From Hydnum rufescens UP504 (Eukaryota > Basidiomycota > Agaricomycetes > Cantharellales > Hydnaceae), in the NCBI GenBank assembly GCA_014904985.1, contig MU128936.1, positions 1-64,000 on the forward strand: a stretch of 64,000 nucleotides of DNA. The letters are read 5' to 3'. The notes under the pieces were generated by a model. It made no database searches and had not been told where the DNA came from. It saw only the letters and a list, made by a program, of their open reading frames with translations. Positions 10,213 to 21,257 of the stretch are shown piece after piece. The position numbers and the translations under genes are program-made. Numbering within the stretch: position 1 is the stretch's first letter; the number at the start of each line of letters is the position of its first letter.

Positions 10213-11622
10213 CTATGAACTGGCATCAATAAACATGATCTGAGGAGGTATCTCCCGTTCGAACCTCTCAGTTAACAGAGCCATTCCCCGCATGCTATCC
10301 CTCTCCCACGTCTCCTCAGTCATGAAGTTGGGTTTGGCGAGGACGGTCTGAGCTTCACGAGCTTTCAGCAATGCTTTGGACCAGCCGTCCAAGGATGGCC
10401 TTGGAGACTTGAAGACATCCAAGAGTCTGTTGAGCAAAGCCATACATTAAAGATTAAAAATAAATATTTACCGGTCTACCTGATTTTTTGATGAGAGGAC
10501 TTCCGGCGGAGAAGCTATTGTGCTTGGAACTCTGAATATTCCAGTCAGTTGGATGCATGTATGACTTCATTCACGAATAGACTTACATCACCAGCTTCGT
10601 TGCGCATAGTGGACCGCTGTTCCACCGCCGCTAGTACCCCAATATATCCATGTAGCAGGAGAGAAAACAATACATCTGAAACTTGAGTTTGGGGGGATCA
10701 AGATGGGGATGGCAGCCCAAGAGAATGTACCAAGATACCTCGACTCATTCCATTCATGAACTTCACACGAGGTCGCTTTGGAACCGTAATTTCATCCATC
10801 CATCGAAACTTGGTACCATCGTATGACAAGAAATAGAAGTTTGTGAGGTCGGAAAGCATTGCGTAAATGGGTGGTTGTGGATCAAAATCTCTATCACGGT
10901 TCAGCTCGATTGCAGCTCAATTAAGATAATCAGATGTTGGACACATTCTAATGAATAAAAAAACTCTTACAAACTAATTTGAGGAGAACTTGGGCAAAAT
11001 AATCCTTGTCATTCTCAGTCACGAACTTCATCTCGATAATGAAGAGAATCAAGTTGTTGAAGAGGAACACTTCATGTTCGACTTCACCACCAGAGGTTTC
11101 TGGGGTTGAAGGCATTGGATTTTCGGGCTTGTCGACGAGACGTCCATGGAACAGCGAGCAGACTGGGACATACCACTGGGAAGAGTTAAAAATGGAGACG
11201 TAGGAGAAAGTCAGGATACGAACCGCTTCCAATACACGCACTCGGGCCTCTTCTCGGTGGTGATTTTCCGGCTCTTGGTAGACATCAATCCATTGGGAAG
11301 AATTTTTCATCAATTGACGGTGAAATGATGGTGGAAGGATTGCCTGAGGTATCGTCAAGGTCTCAAGTTGAGATATCCCAAGGTCGTCTCTCAGACCAAG
11401 AGAAGGGACAATGGATGCCCACTTGGCTGCAGAGAACGAAGGGTTCTTCTTCTCCAGCCTCAGGAGAGCCGCTGCAGTCATGCCTGAGTCATGAACAATG
11501 CGGAGAATCCCCCGTCCCACTAGGTCATTGCCGCCTTCATCGAATAGCGGTTGAAGTAGCTCCTTCACTGAATCAATGGTAGCTTCGAGGTTGTCGTCGG
11601 CCTGCTGTTTCCTTTTACTCAT
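10213..11622 (-). CDS. Conserved fungal protein with PD-(D/E)XK-like core
   Basis: The model starts at ATG 11,622 (MSKRKQQADD). The first exon ends in an ILFIIEMKF strand, followed by NDKDYFAQVLLKLV. An intron with a GTAAGA donor follows. After it come ELNRDRDFDPQPPIYAML, SDLTNFYFLSYDGTKFRW and PKRPRVKFMNGMSR. Further short exons lead to RLLDVFKSPRPSLDGW and a stop at 10,213. The hydrophobic strand with E-x-K, then a charged helix and a second strand, resembles the core of PD-(D/E)XK nuclease-fold domains. Such proteins form expanded families of unknown role in basidiomycetes. The middle exons (10,450-10,780) are short and the exact joins are uncertain. The nuclease activity is inference. Confidence 0.5.
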
Positions 11623-11984
11623 CTTGAGGGGTGGGCAGTAGCGACAATTACGAGGGACGAAAGAGAGTTGTGCGAGAGACATTGGGGTAATAAAGCGTGA
11701 ATCACGTGATTCAGGGGAAGCTAACTTAAGATAGGGGGCAACCCTAACGTGATCTATAAAGTGCCGTTTTTGGCCCGAGGTGGTCCTCATTTCCCCCCAA
11801 AAGGTGTTGTTTGAAGGGAATTCAGAGATCAGTGCTTGAACAGATTTCATGCCGACATTCGCAGTGAGATCTCCATGATAGTATATGATCTACCTAGCAA
11901 CAGCAATACATCTCTATCTCGACTAGGAGGGGGGCTTCACAGAAATGGAAATTCACAAAATATTCAAGCCCCCAACCCCTCGAG

Positions 11985-12355
11985 CTTCTCGGCCAGCCTT
12001 GAGAAGAGGATTGGGAACTTGGACCACTACCGAGAGCGAGGCCGGAAAAACCGACATCCCGGGAATACGCAAGCTAGATGTTACCTTTCGAGGAAAGCAA
12101 GGACAAGGGGAAATATAAAAAGGAATAAACGAACTCCAACGGGTGCTACACCCTGAGGTTTAAGCCCGTCATAGGCTTCTCCGAACGGGACACCAGGCTC
12201 AATGGATATGGAATTGCGGACTGGTGAGAATGCCTTCATCTGAGAAGAATCCTTTGTCGATGCTAAAGGCGGGCTCCTGGCAGATGAGAAAGGAAAGAAG
12301 TAATTAGGCATTGAGGAATAGAGCGCAACTCACGTACTTATTCCAGCCGGGCATC
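11985..12355 (-). pseudogene. BBE-like FAD oxidase fragment 2 (inverted)
   Basis: Read on the minus strand, this is homologous to about 13,100-13,470. It includes DSSQMKAFSPVRNSISIEPG and the following glycine-rich region, with the intron between them also conserved. It is truncated at both ends and is not functional. It points away from fragment 3, so the two form an inverted pair around the palindrome at 12,660-12,728. Confidence 0.75.
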
Positions 12356-12659
12356 ACACACGTACGGTATATAGTATGCGAGGACCCCTAGTCATGGAAC
12401 GCCGTGGACCACAAATGTTAATTTGCCACGTGTCCCGGGTGCTAATCCTATTCAATTATGAGGCTGTGCGCCGTTAGTTTATTTTTTTTTCTAGCTTACG
12501 CGGGTAGGATTTATGCAACTCCTCTCTGGCTGAATTCTACAATGCGGATGTGCGTATTCGTGTAGATATTACGGCGTCAGAGCCCCCTTTCACGGGCCTG
12601 AACCGCGCGTGCCATAGGATTCCTCAGGCCCCGTAATTGCCAGCAACTCCGAGGAGAGG

Positions 12660-12728
12660 CCATCAGCAATATCAGTTGTGCTTCGGAGTCTCCGAAGCAC
12701 AACTGATCACAACTGATATTGCTGATGG
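12660..12728. repeat. Perfect nested palindrome
   Basis: Two overlapping perfect inverted repeats are present. The outer arms are 12,660-12,680 and 12,708-12,728 (21 bp each). The inner arms are 12,671-12,687 and 12,691-12,707 (17 bp each, 3-nt spacer). The left half is used by both pairs, because the right half carries a 10-bp tandem duplication. The inner pair can form a tight hairpin or cruciform. Flanking 12,356-12,659 and 12,729-12,828 hold no gene that I can see. Confidence 0.9.
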
Positions 12729-12828
12729 ATCATCCTCAAGCCGAATACTGAGCGGGTCGCTGGTTCGATTCGAGTGTAATCCACCTTTGAAGCACACCCC
12801 GCATACACGTATACTCATATAGAGTCAT

Positions 12829-14332
12829 GGCTTGATGAATTCCCTCCTTTCACCATGCTTTTTCCCTCTAGGACTCCCTTCATTGGTGTCGCTGCTGGCT
12901 ACCTGTTGGTATGCCTTGGTGTGTCTTCCGGGCACAGCCAGAACCTTGGCAATTGTCGATGACGGGTTTGTTTCCCTTTCTTCCTTTCAGAACCAACATG
13001 TATCGTTTTCCCTCGCAATTCCTCTGATGCAGTCTTTGCAATGCGCACTATTTTTCATTCCGATGCGCACCACGCCGTACGGGGCGGCGGGCACAGCGCG
13101 ATGCCCAGCTGGAATACGTGAGTCGCGTTCTAGTCCTCAATCCCTAATTATCTCTTCCCTTTCTCATCTGCCGGGAGCCCGCCTTTAGCATCGACAACGG
13201 TGTTTTGATCGACTCTTCTCAGATGAAGGCATTCTCGTACGACCCAATCTGCAATTCCGTATTCATTGAGCCCGGTGTCCTGCTCGGAGAGGTCCATGAC
13301 GGGCTTCAATCTCAGGGTGTAGCACCCGCTGGAGGACGGTTAGAGTTCGTCCATTCCTTTTTATATTCGGCCTTTTTCTTGCCTCGAAAGGTAACATCTA
13401 GTTTTCGTATCAGCGCCGTTGGTTTTTCTGGCCTTGCTCTTGGTGGTGGTCTAAGTTTCCTGTTCCCTTCTCAAGGCTCGGCATGCGATAGATTCCGCTC
13501 TCTTGACGTGGTTCTGACGGATGGCCGGCTCATCACCGCCACCCGCACCAACGAGTACTCGGACCTCTGCACAGCATTGAAAGGCGGGGTAGTCGCTTTG
13601 GAATTGTGACGAGATATGAAGTGGATGTGATCTATGTTGGGACGGCTGCAGATAAGACATACTGGGCGGTTCCATTCATGTGCGTACCGCCCTCTCGTGG
13701 ACGATCTGATTTAACGGTAGCTATGTTAGTATGTGGGCCCATCTTCAGTGGCGGTCGTCAAAGCTACCGACGCCGTAAGTCGATTTGAACCCTCTAGATG
13801 GAGTAAGTGCCCTGATAGTCCACACATTCAGCTCGTTTATTCGATATTCGAACAAGGATCCTAACGCGGGTGAGAGGGGCTTCGAAAACGTTTTAACATA
13901 GACACTACCTCATCACCGCTTTATGTCCAGTGATCACCAGCTCAGAATTTTATTCGAATTTCTCGGGTACCTTCACGACAACCTCACCTGTCACGCTCTT
14001 TTACAACGGCACCGAGGCACAATTCAAACAGGTCTTCGCCGATTTCTTGGCCATCCCTGCTGTTGCAACGAATATTGGACCTTTGAGCTACAACCAGGTG
14101 ACGAAAGTGTTGGCTTCTTCGCGGTCACCACAGGTAGGACCCGGGCGACGAGCGTGGTGGGAGTTTTCTACTTTTTATGCATACATTGTGGCATGCTCAT
14201 CGACACCCTTTATTATCATTCCAGAATGTGATACGTCAAACGTGTTTTTTCTTGGCTTAACTTCGACCGACAGTCGCTCATATGATATTTCGAATAACCA
14301 TACAAGGATGGCGGTTCTGCACTTTATGAATT
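12829..14332 (+). pseudogene. BBE-like FAD oxidase, longest remnant (fragment 3)
   Basis: This is a FAD_binding_4/berberine-bridge type oxidoreductase, normally a secreted or vesicular flavoenzyme with covalent FAD. Visible pieces in order: SSDAVFAMRTIFHSDAHH, the FAD-site motif VRGGGHSAMPSWNT at about 13,080, an intron, SSQMKAFSYDP, GVLLGEVHDGL, then VGFSGLALGGGLSF, SACDRFRSLDVVLTDGR, FGIVTRYEV and, after a decayed part, FADFLAIPAVATNIGPLSY. The frame breaks at GGCGGGG (13,585-13,591), where fragment 1 has one more base. The 3' end is cut off at 14,332 where duplication copy B begins. The N-terminal region (12,829-12,960) is hydrophobic but out of frame. Confidence 0.75.
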
Positions 14333-15154
14333 GAATTTGGAATGGACGAGTAGGCAGCGGGACGTGCCTCGTCCCCTATGCTAGTCGCTCATGCACCATT
14401 GCTTGGTTTCTGTCTCCCACTGTCGTCTCCTGTGCTCCAGTCCGGTTGGAGACGACATGCGTTGAATGAGAGTGCAGCGAGGGACGAGGGCGAAACCAAT
14501 GTGATGGATGTTGATAGGAAGGTCAGTTTCATTTGTTTTGTCCTGTTTTCGTGTTTAACGTAGTTCTCCCATCGTGGTCCTGAGGGCAGGATTGCCCAAA
14601 GTGCCTCCCCGACGTGAATTTCGTGTATCTTCTCGTTGACCTGCACTTACCAACGTACAGTGATAGGACGCTTCTTCACCCAACTACTTCAACATCAAAT
14701 ACGGGCGCTCTCATTCCCATATCACATGGCCCGACTTCCCCACTATGATATGCACAGATACCACCGTTATCCTCAATATTCGAGTAGTCCAGTAATGGTC
14801 GTCTCACATTATCAGGATGCGACTGCAGTCGTGTCGGTCAATGACTTGCTAACTGAGCGCAGGTCGACCTCGCCCACACGATTGCGGTCTTATCATAATA
14901 TTCCAAATATTTTCATCCTCTGCAGTCCGTCGTAGTGCACTGTTTTTCCATTGTTCAGCCTCTGCAGAAACCCCGGAATAGATTACAAATAAGGCGATAG
15001 GCGCAGTGTACCCTGTCCAGCACTACTGTAATATAGAATTCATGAAAGAGAGCCATTATTGGATGTATTTGTATGTATATGCGGAGAGGATCAATCATTT
15101 GATGAGAAGAGAAATGAGAGGACGAAGCGAGAGGTGACAAATTTTGCTTTGGAG

Positions 15155-16015
15155 TTAGACGGGGACTCCGATGGCGCGTTTCAGCAGCTGACGACGTAGG
15201 GCTACATTACCGACACCAGGTGGACGATCAACTTCGTAACCGTCCAGGTAGCGATTGCAGCGGTGTGCGGAGAGCGTATCAATAACTGCAGTTGACACCA
15301 GCGGCACCAAGTTATGCTGCCCAGTGTTTTTGTCAGTCAATGCAGGATAGTTCCAGGGGAAAAAACAAACCGGCGGCTGCGTCGGGTCATCCCCATCAGT
15401 GAAGGGTACGATTGTATATGGAATAACCAAGCCATCGTGTCTCATTCCATTCGCCAACTATAGAAGTGGTTTAGAAGACACCTAGGAGCGATTGAGAATA
15501 ATGATTACACAGATGATCCTCCTGTCTGTGTTGATCATTTGCTGGTGCATATCGTCCAACCGCGTCACCACTCGGTTGTGGTCGAGTCGCATTTGACGCC
15601 GCAGTTGCACGAGCATTCGTTCTTGGTTCTGCTGCATTGCATCTAGTTGATTTTGCAAGGGCCCAAGTCCAGCCGGGGCCACAACTGCGTGGAATTCTGA
15701 AGACGAATACACTATTGTGGCAGATCGGACATACCTTGGTTGGCTTCCACTGCACCTTTTATGACGGTATGCTGATACATAAGAGCACGTGATATGTCGT
15801 CGTGGGTGCTGGCTTGACCAAGGTGTTGTTCTATAAAAACACACCAATAGACGTGAGCAATGAAGTGTGGTAGAATGGAAACACTCACGTGAACTGATGA
15901 GCACATTGACAGTGACATTATGGGCGTTGTATATGTCCGCCAAGGTGGGGGGATTCTGAGGGGCAGGGGGGACCACAACGAGGGGATCCGCAGGCTGCTG
16001 GAGTTGGGCTGCCAT
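15155..16015 (-). CDS. Mug135-like coiled-coil protein, copy B
   Basis: The start at 16,015 gives MAAQLQQPADPLVVV and PQNPPTLADIYNA. A second exon contains HDDISRALMYQ, and the third is the coiled coil LQNQLDAMQQNQERM. The last exons give VIPYTIVPFTDGDDPTQPP, then HNLVPLVSTAVIDTLSA and RQLLKRAIGVPV. Exon borders match copy A and all joins are in frame. Differences from copy A are mostly substitutions, with no stop. Two intact copies inside a duplication where neighbouring sequence has decayed suggest both may be kept under selection. Family assignment as for copy A. Confidence 0.6.
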
Positions 16016-18901
16016 AGTGCGTAGTGGGAGAAACCGGCAATTGCCAAATTAACCACTCTCGAAGGGTCTCATTTGTGAATGCTCGCCGACGTCATTTCAC
16101 CTTGCAGACAATGCGAGTGTCCGTCTCAAGAAGCCTGGATTTATAAAGTTTGTCAAAATGGAGGACAAGGGTGCCGCGCTAAAAAAAGGAGTGCGATTCT
16201 ATCACACTAGGTCCCCCGAGTTGCTATTCTATCGTTGATTTCTAACTGGAGAAGGTCCTCTCTTAGGAACCAGAGCTCCCTCCTGACTTTTACCGTGCCT
16301 TCGAGTCTAACGCTGGCTCTGGTATTTCGATCGTTGGACGGTACACCTAATTCCCGGAGAGGGCTTGAACAAGAGTCTTTTTCTTCTGTCTGATAGTCGA
16401 CGTAAGAGTCGTGCGCCTTTCTGGTGTGGATGTTAATCGCTCAGAACCTATCGTCAGATTCTGTGCAATGGAAGCCATCTGTGAGAGCCGAAAATTCGCG
16501 AACGTAAAGGCTTCACGAGCACGTCAAGTCAATAGTATGTAGGCATCGCATTTCTTAAGGCATCGGACGCCCGGGGTCATTCACCCCTGACATAGTTATT
16601 GCATGTTTCAACCAAGAGGAGGTTCAATCTTCCCAATATCATATCTTGACGATATTTAATCTATCAATACCTCACGATTGGTTCTGTGTCCAGCTCAGGC
16701 CCCGAAGGCTCCCTCATCCCCCAATTATTCAGGCAACTAGTACCCATGCCGAACCTTCTTACAAGCTCCGGTACGTCGCAGGTTCCCCTCTCCATATGAA
16801 AGTCTACCTTCAATTCCACCATCGTCACAGATGAGAATGGGCCCAAAGTCCTAGGCTCTCAATAAGACGCGAGGGCATGCAGCAAATGGGATCCAGATCA
16901 TCGAGATCCGAATAACCAAGTAAGGAAAGTCCTGGACATAGATAATGCGCTATCAACACTCACCTGCTACACCGAACACTGTATGGAAGACACCAACCGT
17001 ATCTCCTGGTCGATCCGCTCATGACACAGGGAGCCATCAATCCCCAATATATGGCGTTCAGCCGTAGGTGTGCAGTCATATGGTACGCCGAATCATCCGC
17101 GGTCTACTCCAGAAAGCCATGAAACAACGGGTATATCTCTTCGCCCTAGCCTATGTTATGGACTTTCCCAAGCGACTGGATATATGAGACGTGCGCTGAC
17201 GTCGCAAGCCCCTTTGAGGAGGTTCTAGCTACCAGTGTTTGCTGCTAGGTGGGGTCACCATTCGTCATGGAGAACGGAGTGATGGAGAGGAAGACTGGCA
17301 AGACGCGTCCGAAACACTCACCCAAGAAGATTGGGTCGAATCGAATCGATTGCTTCCTCGTCTCCCATCAATACCAAGGATCAAGAGGAAGAATTAAGGG
17401 TATGAGCCGTCCCAATGATCCTGCCATCATATATAGAAGTGACCCTTGAGGTAGACTTCGTGAAGCGAAGCGAACGTACTCAAGGAGCGAGGAAATGATG
17501 TCTTCCGGGAATCCAATTAGAAGCGGGCTTCAGAAACGCACCTTGAGGGACTCCGTGCACTTCCTCTCCGGTCAGTTCCACCACCATCCAATGTGAAAGG
17601 GACAGAAAAAGCCCAAGAGTCCGGTGAAGATCCAATAGAAGGATCAACGGCGTCTGGCTTTCCTGATGCAGAACCGGAGAAAATGGGGGTTTGACCCCTC
17701 TAGCTCTCCTTGAACAACAATGTGCGGTGATTCGATTGATCCTAGATGCTAATATCGCTGCCTAACATGTCAAACTGGTGCATCAATACCTTCATACCTT
17801 ACATTCTTTTCCATGAATATTCTACCCACAGAGGTGATCACGCTAGTGCCGTTCGGTCATGTACGGACTGTCAGTCTCCTAAAATGAGTTTCCTCGCCCG
17901 TCTTTAATATAATTGGTTTGGCGATAGCTCTTTTGGACGTTCCTACTTACGCAAAAGCTCTACATCGTTGTGCGACATCGAATGACGCCGTCAGGACCTG
18001 GTCATCGATTTCCGCTGCCGAAAAGCTCATCTCTGTGCTCACCAAACTATCAGATTATCGGACAGAGGTCGCCATCCCCGTCACCTCTTCCGCCATTAAT
18101 TCGCTCCGCTCTTATGACTCTACATCCACGCCTCGGACGGGCTCAAAAAGCGGAAACGAACGAGAGGATTAGCAAGCTCAAAGGGCTATATGACTCGTTC
18201 CAGCATCCTCGCGGTTGCAAAAGCTTAGACGTACTGTCCATCCGTTTTTCTGGCCGGGAGATTTGGAATGTCAAGTAACAATTTCCAACTTACCGCCAAT
18301 GGGCAGGGTGGTTATTCGATGGATTTTTTAAATTAGGGCATGCACCATACGAGGAATGTATTCGGCGACATGCTATATTAGAGAGAAGGAAAAATATTGC
18401 TGGTGAATTTGGGGTGTCTAGTCAAACCAACGGATTACAGTAGTCGGGCAAAACCACCAAGGCAGAAAAATAGTATTTATACCGTAGTTTGGCCTTGGCA
18501 AGCCCGACGGCACACGTTTCTTCCCAGCAATGTTGTGTTGGTGGTGAATGTAGTACGGATGGCCCAGTTGGAACTCGTTTTCAGTCGTAGGGGCACCAAC
18601 ATTCCATGATCAATTTAAGCTGATGACCTTGGGTTCAATAGACAAGGCACACATCGGTGCCATGCCCTACTTTCCACGACTCAAAGGTGCGTTCAGGAAC
18701 GCTATCACACTCAATCATGGTAAGAATCCTGCATACGTACGAGAGAAATGTTTCCCAGATACTCCCAAGAACGCAGTACAGTTGTCGAGCCAGGGGCCAC
18801 ATGATGCATAGACAAAGAAATAGCACAATAGTATGGTCTATGTGGGGACCAGTCAGGAAGATAATTTTCGTCAACAGGCAGTCTCCCCACCGACATTAGT
18901 A
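16016..18901. other. Duplicated stretch without a recognised gene (copy B)
   Basis: This is the equivalent of 1,908-4,882. The exon-like frame at 17,918-18,278 resembles the copy A frame at 3,860 (LDVPTYAKALHR, WSSxSAAEKLISVLTKL), but the reading frames diverge afterwards. I see no long terminal repeats, no reverse transcriptase and no complete gene. Confidence 0.4.
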
Positions 18902-19684
18902 TTAGGATGTCTCGCCCCCCATTCTCGAACGATGTCTAAGGCCTTCGGGACCCACGGAACTATCTTTCTGTGCGAGTTCTGCCTCAAAATGAACTTCATT
19001 CGGGCGATCAATTTTCTTGTCCTTGAGTCGATGGGGCTTATTAGGACTGGAAGTGTGTCGTGACGCCCAAATAAGATAAAGGATGCCCTCGGATGTTGCA
19101 ACGACGACGGCGCAGAACAACGCCAAGAGAACTCTCTAGAGCTCCGTTAGAGATGAGACGGAAAACTGGTTTGGAGCCATGCACTTACTCGCTCAGGACG
19201 CCACCCCGCGCTCCCTGCCATCCACCATGTGGCAACCCCCACGCCAAGCACACTGAACAATGCATTGAGGAGCGCCGTTAGAGCACGTCGATGGCTTGAT
19301 TGGCGAGAGGTTTCGGTAGTAGGATCCTCTGATCGGTACGGGGAAAGTTTTGCCAAAGGCGAAGTGGTGGTACCGGAGAGAAGAGAAATGAGTAGATAGT
19401 CACTAAGATCTACCCTCACAACATCAGGAAGACTTTTTCTCAGGGCAATTTAGCACGCGTACCGAGTCGATGTCCCATTAGAGACAGCTTGCCATCGTCT
19501 GAATGTGTCCAACGAGAGATGCTCGCCAAAAGTTCATAAGGCAACTCTGCCGCTGATTCACTGAATGTTGGCTTCACATATTGCAGCAGTTTTTGTCTTA
19601 AATTTCAGGAATATCCAGCTCAAGAAGTTGGACGAGTGCGGCATGGAGATGGTCTGGGAGAGAAACGTTGACCGTTGCGGCCAT
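18902..19684 (-). CDS. VMA12-like V-ATPase assembly factor, copy B
   Basis: This is a Vma12/TMEM199-like ER factor for assembly of the V0 sector of the vacuolar ATPase. The ATG at 19,684 opens MAATVNVSLPDHLHAALVQLL. A later exon gives PYELLASISRWTHSDDGKLSL. After an intron come VDLSDYLLISLLSGTTTSPL and the membrane segment ALLNALFSVLGVGVATW. After a second intron come LLALFCAVVVATSEGILYLIW and a charged tail ending at 18,902. Two hydrophobic segments near the C-terminus fit the family. One frame break remains near codon 27, at the AAA run opposite 19,603-19,605; one extra base there would restore the frame. WDR68 starts 23 bp away on the other strand. It is probably functional if that base is an error. 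Confidence 0.62.
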
Positions 19685-19707
19685 TTCCGGATAATTGATC
19701 GCGTGTT
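19685..19707. promoter_or_regulatory. 23-bp shared gap between divergent starts (VMA12-like / WDR68)
   Basis: Only 23 bases separate the two start codons, so the promoters must overlap each other's 5' coding sequence or use very short leaders. The duplication breakpoint (about 19,702) falls inside this gap. Confidence 0.6.
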
Positions 19708-21257
19708 ATGATGAGTGTCCTACATTACGACTCTCCACGTCAGTGAACCATTCTATTTCACGACCGCGTCATACTCAACCGTCTTGTCCAGTACCGGTCT
19801 ATGCACTGGATTGGGCAAAGACGCCCGGACGGGTCCCTTCTCCCATCTTCCGCGTTCTTCCTACCGCCTCGCGCTCGGCTCCTTCACGGACGACTTCCGA
19901 AATCGCATTAGCATCGTGGGCCTCCCTGACGAGCGTGCCTTTCAAGATAATGTGAACATGGACGATCCCTATGGGAACCCACACCCTCTGGCAGCAGGTG
20001 ATGAATCCAATTTTGTGCTGCTCGCTGATGCGCTCCATGGCTACCCCGTCACCAAGATTGCCTGGGAGCCGGCGAGCACGTTTCGAGAGCCGTGGAAAGA
20101 TCATAGCACAGAGTTGTTGACGTCTACGGGCGATGCATTGAGGATATGGGAGTTCTCTCAAGTGGAGGAGAAACCTAACCTATATGTAGGTCGACATGCG
20201 GGTGGGACGACAGGGAAACTGGCTCAGAAGATTGCACTATCGAGTGTAAGAAGCCTATCCCGCCTACTTGATCGCTTGTGTGGTACTGATCGCGCTCATT
20301 CCACATTCGTCCATAAGGCAGTCCAAAAACCCAAACCCAACAACAGCCCCTCTGACATCCTTCTCGTGGAACACTGTCAGCCCCAATCTCGTCGTCACGT
20401 CCTCAATCGACACTACCTGCACCGTCTGGGACCTCTCCGCCTCCACTGCCGTCACGCAGCTCATTGCGCACGATCGCGAAGTATATGATGTTGCCTGGGC
20501 CCAGGCTCCGTTGATTCCTTCGTATCCGTTGGCGCCGACGGCTCCCTACGCGCATTCGACCTCCGCAGCCTCGAACACTCAACAATCTTGTATGAAACAC
20601 CCTCCAGGTCGAAACCAATAACGAATCCCACTCCAGGGCGGGGTAATGGGAGTGGCAACGTTGCGGCATCAGCAGTGGCACCTCCGGGTGGGACAGCCAG
20701 TCTACTCAGAATCGCATTCAATCCTCTGGATGCGAATTTCCTCGCCACATTCCACTCCGATTCGCCAGACGTGCAGATCCTCGATATGCGTAGCCCCGGA
20801 AGACCGGTTGTGGAATTGAAAGGACATCGCGGGGCCATCACTTCAATAGGGTGGGCTCTCAAGAGAGTGCGACGATCGCGTCAGCCGGTATGTGACGAAA
20901 CTAACAACTATCAGCATGGAAAATGAAACATCTAACGTTCTGAATTTAATAAACCTTAAACACAATTATAGGGGACGACTGCCAACTTCTCGTATGGGAC
21001 CTCAGTACGGGATACCTTGCCCCGCGCACATCTGGTACGCACGGCCGCTCCCCGCATCCGAGTCGCAGATGCAACCTACACGCGCGGTGACGGAGCCACT
21101 CCTGGCATACACCGCTCAGAGTGAGATCAACAATATAGCGTGGTCCCCGCCAATAGTTGGTGGTGAGGCGACACGGTATCGCGATGGTGGAGGGGCAGCC
21201 CATGGGGAATGGATCGCATATGCGGCGGGGAGGACCGTTAAGGCCTTGAAGGTCTGA
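19708..21257 (+). CDS. WD40 protein, WDR68/DCAF7 family
   Basis: This is a seven-bladed WD40 scaffold of the DCAF7/WDR68/AN11 type, which binds DYRK-type kinases and CUL4-DDB1. The start ATG at 19,708 gives [10 protein letters not shown]; a short intron follows. Landmarks: [57 protein letters not shown], an intron, then [98 protein letters not shown], an intron, [12 protein letters not shown] and finally EINNIAWSP. The frame breaks four times: near 19,831, 20,498-20,509, 20,853 and 21,050. Each would be mended by one base in a G or C run. No in-frame stop or lost splice site was seen, so sequence error is likelier than a dead gene. Confidence 0.75.

Larger units (their letters stand above)
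14333..19702 (+). repeat. Segmental duplication, copy B
   Basis: This block corresponds to 220-5,672. Its left end interrupts the BBE-like gene at 14,332. Its right end stops about 5 bp before the start codon of WDR68. It contains an intact Mug135-like gene and the better VMA12-like gene. Since the VMA12 start and the neighbouring conserved WDR68 start lie head to head here, copy B is probably the original location and copy A the derived one. Confidence 0.88.

Noticed and set aside
12765..12800. tRNA-like GGTTCGATTC motif near the palindrome
   Set aside because: Only part of a T arm can be drawn. No acceptor or anticodon arm of the right spacing was found.
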